Below, piece after piece: positions 45,401 through 48,347 of a stretch of DNA of 48,347 nucleotides; position 1 is the stretch's first letter; each line of letters begins with the position of its first letter. Below the pieces are notes generated by a model, which did no database searches, was not told the origin of the DNA, and was given only the letters and a program-made list of their open reading frames with translations. Made by a program: the position numbers and the translations under genes. The stretch comes from Bacteroidales bacterium (GTDB lineage Bacteria > Bacteroidota > Bacteroidia > Bacteroidales > Bacteroidaceae): assembly GCA_022784065.1 (NCBI GenBank), contig JALFUO010000006.1:1-48347 (forward strand), written 5' to 3'.

Positions 45401-45862
45401 TTCCTTGTCGGTTGCGGATCTGTCAATTTCAAAATCAGAAATCTTGTAATAACGAGGATATTCTTCAGACGTAAGAAGTGGTGCTGTCAGTTTGAATTTC
45501 AATCCGAACAGATGAGTTGTCAAGAATCCTGTTCCATACTGACCTACCTGCACATTGTTACTGCTGACCTTGGAACTTGTCTGCATGATAAGTGCCTCTA
45601 TGGTTTTATGGGTAAATGGTACGCCATCGTGCATGAAATCTAGAGAATTTTCATTGCGCGTAAAAACAATTTTAGCTCTTTTTCCATCACATACCACATC
45701 ACGTGCATTCTGCACTAACTCCCAAATGGCACGTACAGGACGGATGCCGCCATTGTTACCTATACCTGTTATAATATCACGTGCTGGTTTGCCCCACATC
45801 GTTTCGTCATGCGCTTCTTCTTGTGATTTTTGAACCGATGCGAGATACTCTTCTTGTGTCAT
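42491..45862 (-). CDS. Hsp90/sacsin-type GHKL ATPase fused to a C-terminal PD-(D/E)XK-like (DUF3883-type) nuclease domain
   Basis: The 1,123-aa protein starts with a GHKL ATPase fold: AIWELVQNARD (Glu48, Asn52, Asp55 as in the Hsp90 N-box), FMHDGVPFT (79-84) and lid GQYGTGFLTTHLFG (107-120). This matches the sacsin N-terminal ATP-binding type. About 600 residues of mostly helical sequence without recognised motifs follow. Near the C-terminus, QGGQDLILRLNGNDFYYFEIKSRW (about 979-1000) has the Asp...Glu-x-Lys arrangement of PD-(D/E)XK nucleases as in DUF3883. An ATP-driven sensor joined to a nuclease is the likely reading; the family is associated with defence loci. It starts 92 nt after the DinD-RhuM gene on the same strand. 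Confidence 0.8.
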   Translation of the reverse strand: MTQEEYLASVQKSQEEAHDETMWGKPARDIITGIGNNGGIRPVRAIWELVQNARDVVCDGKRAKIVFTRNENSLDFMHDGVPFTHKTIEALIMQTSSKVSSNNVQVGQYGTGFLTTHLFGLKFKLTAPLLTSEEYPRYYKISDFEIDRSATDKEVMRGKLKDQWNDTQDWGKDFSQTTENPFEHTLFSYQHEGKQARLNAESAFKDAPDMVPFVLSINPNIESICFDDRLNDEMVTYVRDSLEMDFVENLTDGIIYKTKVHRTKNTNVGKDDKDYYIYCIISNEETDDEPKRSKVIVTLPITEDEDGVLRVIRFDKTLPQVYIYLPLLGTEEWGFNYLLHSSLFTCDKDSRDSLRLVGNGQNNDDQAEANRNIIDLADKLICQFIDKKVTTLRDAKYLCRASFKTQQADAKLGEYYNTLQTFWRNKFESLCIVDGTDSAKHYVRETKVLDETLAQACEEDLELLDAIYGLFAKVNTWIVPKKEDMVYWSNTINRWYRDEEKNEHQIAITTLAAAIPALTIVTTDLTWLHKIDKYISDNQDALLDTYTLIPNEVLKLQKKSPLVKPVAFDNVVKEALALMDADNVANFVHADFFDIVNDTVFDYARAKDSITNYINNHNIEQNGVRGSIMANKQHDLQNPQLTRLFNAGSYEAKKLSGDAVVVILKLYKSLLPEDSEAIPAKLLPIIANYYGITLQENVVRLDKKYDLDVRQFYTTLIYDSLFKFTLMSDKTTKAVWVKQMVELVYSYSETKSYLSYYQVYPDQQGNYKYAEWLKKKSPALPERALEIYDTIIKKVTDTNKSASIKKDIVDEDFSKWFVGTNVLDGFSQCKEIEEEVQKKGYSITSYEHQKLIVEIIEKLTSGGIERELWHALFGDIDRNKGQIMFSVIQSQTKKDSIFALMKVEDDSKLKAIAELVNNPDFDHILRISKEIIDQEAREANDFYFKKELGKYVEDILLKELNEELGENIVEIPKPITNEQGGQDLILRLNGNDFYYFEIKSRWTSDRSVLMSTMQHRRSYENSDNYALLATDMVGYDMDRVRMHEYPSFEEVKPRIAVLDNIGELNERLKDATLNDDNKVHVAGGYQVLVSQDVIQHEGKTFESFIDSLKDKIRQELQRQKSES

Positions 45863-45954
45863 AATTATTTTGTTTTTGTTCCATCAAATGGAATATTGTT
45901 GAAGGTTCACTTGTTGAAAGATTATTACAAGAAACTACTGAAAGTTAGTAAAAT

Positions 45955-47334
45955 TTAATTCTTGTCTCCAAACAGCAGCTTCAACTGTTTGTCAAAGTCA
46001 CTCATAATCTCACGGTCTTGAATGACACGGAACTTGTCATATTCAGTGAGTGCCTTTTCTACCGCCTGTTCGTGAGTCACGCGCCCAGCATCTGGAAGCA
46101 AAGGACGGTTGTTCAAATCCATATAGCGCTGTAGTAGAGCCGCCCAGTCTGCCATTGTCATCAAGATATGATCTTCTGCTCGTTGTTCTGCAATGTCTAT
46201 AAAGGCATTGCTCAACCTGTTCAACGAATCAACTTCCTTTTCGCTGAGATAGTTCTTGGCCACAGTAACATCTGATTTCACAACTCTTCCATCTGGTGCA
46301 TTTTTCCATGTTGTCAATCCCATGTGAGGGCGTTCGGCATCCGCACGGTCATAGATAATCTCGGCAGCAGTCTGTTTTGTTACCGCATAATGCATCATGT
46401 TCTGCACGGTCTTGAAGAACAACTGTGTTTCCTCAGAATCCTTATCATAGTCGGAACTACACTCACTATATATGTCTGTAATCTTCTGATAATAACGTCG
46501 CTCACTGATTCGTATCTCGCGGATGCGGTCAAGCAAATCATCAAAATAGTCTGCTCCGAATACATTCTTTCCCTTCAGGCGCTCATCATCCAACACAAAG
46601 CCTTTGGTAAGGTATTCTTTCAAGACTTGTGTTGCCCAGATACGGAACTGAGTAGCCTCGTAGCTATTCACACGATAACCTACGGCAATGACCACATCGA
46701 GGTTATACATCATCACCTCGCCAAACCATTTGTCCGAAGGTATCCTAATTTTTCGGATAGTGTCGGACAAATGTATTTCTCCGCTTTCATCAATTTGTTT
46801 AAGATGATAATTAACTGTACGAACGTCGATACCAAATAACTCTGCCATTCTCTGTTGTGAAAGCCAGAAAGTATTGGTGTCGAAGATGACTTGAACCTGT
46901 ACTTTTCCATGTCCACTTCTATACATGAGTACTGAGGACTCCATGCTTCTCACGGCAACATCGGGAGTCATAGTCGCACTGAAGTACTGCTGTGCTACCT
47001 TCACCATCTCTTTCTTTTGGTCGGCATTCATAGCCACAGCCATACAAGCTGCACGTGAAAGGCGAATGCTCGTCACCTCTCTGACTGCAGCATTGCCCAA
47101 CTCAGCCATCTCTGTTATCTCCACAAAATGCTCTCCAAGATGGTAACCCTTCTGTGAAGTCCATGCCTGTGCTTTGGCTATGACACGTTCAAAGTTCCAG
47201 TACTTGCCATAGCCCATCACTCTCGCCAACTTGCGTGAGTTCCACCATTCTTTGCCATCAGCATCAATCTCTCTCAACTGCTCGAAAGGAGATTGAAGCT
47301 CTGGGATAATGTTTGTATCTTGTATATTACTCAT
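45955..47334 (-). CDS. DinD-RhuM fusion protein
   Basis: The 459-aa product joins two known modules. Residues 15-120 resemble DinD (DNA-damage-inducible protein D): PFEQLREIDADGKEWWNSRKLARVMGYGKYWNFERVI, GEHFVEITEMAELGN and IRLSRAACMAVAMNAD. Residues 140-300 match RhuM: VQVIFDTNTFWLSQQRMAELFGIDVRTVNYHLKQI, MMYNLDVVIAVGYRVNSYEATQFRIWATQVLKEYLTKGFVLDDERLKG. A helical C-terminus runs to 459. E. coli DinD inhibits RecA in vitro; RhuM has no settled activity but often sits inside restriction or defence loci. The gene overlaps the end of the fic gene by 8 nt, so the two are translationally coupled. Confidence 0.82.
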   Translation of the reverse strand: MSNIQDTNIIPELQSPFEQLREIDADGKEWWNSRKLARVMGYGKYWNFERVIAKAQAWTSQKGYHLGEHFVEITEMAELGNAAVREVTSIRLSRAACMAVAMNADQKKEMVKVAQQYFSATMTPDVAVRSMESSVLMYRSGHGKVQVQVIFDTNTFWLSQQRMAELFGIDVRTVNYHLKQIDESGEIHLSDTIRKIRIPSDKWFGEVMMYNLDVVIAVGYRVNSYEATQFRIWATQVLKEYLTKGFVLDDERLKGKNVFGADYFDDLLDRIREIRISERRYYQKITDIYSECSSDYDKDSEETQLFFKTVQNMMHYAVTKQTAAEIIYDRADAERPHMGLTTWKNAPDGRVVKSDVTVAKNYLSEKEVDSLNRLSNAFIDIAEQRAEDHILMTMADWAALLQRYMDLNNRPLLPDAGRVTHEQAVEKALTEYDKFRVIQDREIMSDFDKQLKLLFGDKN

Positions 47335-48347
47335 TTTTGTCTATATTACTTCCTTGTTGAATAGAATCTTCAATGATTTCCCAATAGCCATTTCTTTTAC
47401 CATTCACTCTACGTAGAATGTTCTTCTCTTGCAACGCTATGGTAATTGATTTGACTGTTCGCTCAGATTTTCCAATTTCAGCAGCAATCTCTTTTTGGGT
47501 AGCATATGGATTCTTTTGTACTATGCGAAGTAGAGCGACTTCTTCCAAAGTGCAATTTTTGCACTTTGGGGGTAATTCTTCACCACCTTTTGCACTTTGA
47601 ACTTCGTGATTTGCACTTTGGGATATGGTTTCGTTCTCAACTTTGTTCCAATCAACGTGCATTATCCTGTTCCTAAGGTCATGTTCTTCTCCAAGCAACA
47701 TACTGCGAAAGAATCTCTCCAAGTACTCTGTTGTTTCTGTGATGCCATTTGTCAAATCACTATAGTTGGCACGAACGAGCGCATTTCGGAAATACCATGA
47801 GTTTTCAGCAAAGACATCATTGACCACATTGAAGCCCAATGTACGTAGGTATTTAATCATAAATACGGCAGTCGTTCGTGTGTTGCCTTCGCAAAACGCA
47901 TGAACTTGCCATAGATTAGCACAAAAACGGGTAAGATGATGAATAGCATCGTCAATATTCATGTTAACATAACTAAACTCGCGTTCCTGCCCCATATCAT
48001 AATTCAATGTGTCGCTGATAGTATCTGCACTGGCATAATACACGGTCTTGCCACCAAGTACCCACTCGTTCTTCGTAATATTATAGTCACGAATGCGACC
48101 TGCTAACTTATAGATGCCATCAAACAACCGGCGATGTATAGAAATCAACTGAGCAGGAGTAAATGAGAACGTCTTTTCCTCTATCAACTCCGTGATACGT
48201 GCAGCCACCTTGTCTGCCTCTTCCGTTCGGTCATTCTCAACAACCTTTCGTCCAGATGCAGACTTGTAGTATGAGTCGATAAGTTGCTTTGCTTCATTGA
48301 TGCTGATATCACCCTCGATATGCCGTTTGGCAGTATCAAACAGATAT
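47327..48347 (-). CDS. Fic-family protein with C-terminal winged helix (5' end beyond the window)
   Basis: Fic enzymes usually transfer AMP from ATP to a hydroxyl of a target protein. The ORF-track start at 48208 is a GTG; the frame stays open upstream to the window edge (YLFDTAKRHIEGDISINEAKQLI...), so the gene is longer than shown. The Fic motif reads HAFCEGNTRTTA instead of the canonical HPFxxGNGRTxR: the catalytic His is kept, but the second Gly and last Arg are changed. A C-terminal winged helix (EVALLRIVQKNPYATQKEIAAEIGKSERTVKSI) suggests DNA binding. The visible N-terminus (EGDISINEAKQLIDSYY) resembles the later part of an antitoxin_VbhA-like helix pair, so a built-in inhibitor may lie outside the window. 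Confidence 0.85.
   Translation of the reverse strand, partial: YLFDTAKRHIEGDISINEAKQLIDSYYKSASGRKVVENDRTEEADKVAARITELIEEKTFSFTPAQLISIHRRLFDGIYKLAGRIRDYNITKNEWVLGGKTVYYASADTISDTLNYDMGQEREFSYVNMNIDDAIHHLTRFCANLWQVHAFCEGNTRTTAVFMIKYLRTLGFNVVNDVFAENSWYFRNALVRANYSDLTNGITETTEYLERFFRSMLLGEEHDLRNRIMHVDWNKVENETISQSANHEVQSAKGGEELPPKCKNCTLEEVALLRIVQKNPYATQKEIAAEIGKSERTVKSITIALQEKNILRRVNGKRNGYWEIIEDSIQQGSNIDKNE

Larger units (their letters stand above)
33410..48347. mobile_element. Integrative mobilizable element (left part; right end outside window)
   Basis: From just after dnaK the sequence is visibly more AT-rich and codon use changes. Mobility genes follow in the order excisionase-like HTH, tyrosine recombinase, HTH, VirE_N/BT4734-like protein, PriCT_2/DUF3987 protein, DUF6291-like protein, structured noncoding stretch, MobV relaxase. 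No type IV secretion genes are present, so transfer would need a helper conjugative element. The cargo lies on the opposite strand from 41203 to the window edge. The left boundary is placed by content and composition only, somewhere in 33405-33620; the att sequence was not identified. Confidence 0.8.

Overview
The window reads as chromosomal DNA of a Bacteroidales bacterium, most likely Prevotellaceae or a close relative. The signs are a type IX secretion C-terminal domain on a surface protein, an RprX/RprY-type two-component system, a GluP-type sugar transporter beside galM and galK, and promoters of the Bacteroidetes form (TTTG or TTG, about 19 bases, then TAnnTTTG). Family names rest on motif recognition only; no database search was run.

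From 1 to about 33,400 the sequence is G+C-rich core genome. In order it holds: menA (menaquinone); topB; a SulP anion transporter abutting an orphan siderophore-type ABC ATPase; an FtsB/DivIC-like protein, a small membrane protein and pgi; a HAD phosphatase; a queuosine group (queF, queC, a YhhQ-type transporter); a lipoprotein; rprX/rprY; an SF1 helicase; a predicted outer-membrane protein; a galactose group (galM, gluP, galK); a decayed AraC-family gene; an SLC13 transporter with RCK_C domains; tRNA-Lys(TTT); pflA/pflB; a large repeat-built secreted protein; and dnaK. The gaps between these genes carry several repeat families: an 8-nt tandem/inverted repeat (TARACRAG) at five places, a 21-nt periodic palindromic array at two places, a nested palindrome between galM and gluP, and REP-like hairpins at the left edge.

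Directly after the dnaK terminator base composition falls and a mobile element begins. It carries an excisionase-like HTH protein, a tyrosine recombinase, a second HTH protein, a VirE_N/BT4734-like protein, a PriCT_2/DUF3987 replication protein, a DUF6291-like protein, a structured stretch that is a candidate oriT, and a MobV-type relaxase. This is the layout of an integrative mobilizable element that borrows conjugation machinery from elsewhere. Its right end is outside the window.

The cargo (41,203 to the right edge, all on the minus strand) is the most interesting part. Read in its own direction it encodes a Fic protein with a winged-helix tail (cut by the window edge), a DinD-RhuM fusion overlapping it by 8 nt, a 1,123-residue Hsp90/sacsin-type ATPase ending in a PD-(D/E)XK-like nuclease domain, and a DUF3644 protein carrying an RxxxxH motif of HEPN ribonucleases. 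I infer a mobile anti-phage or stress-response module. The individual families are known; the combination and several motif changes deserve a closer look.
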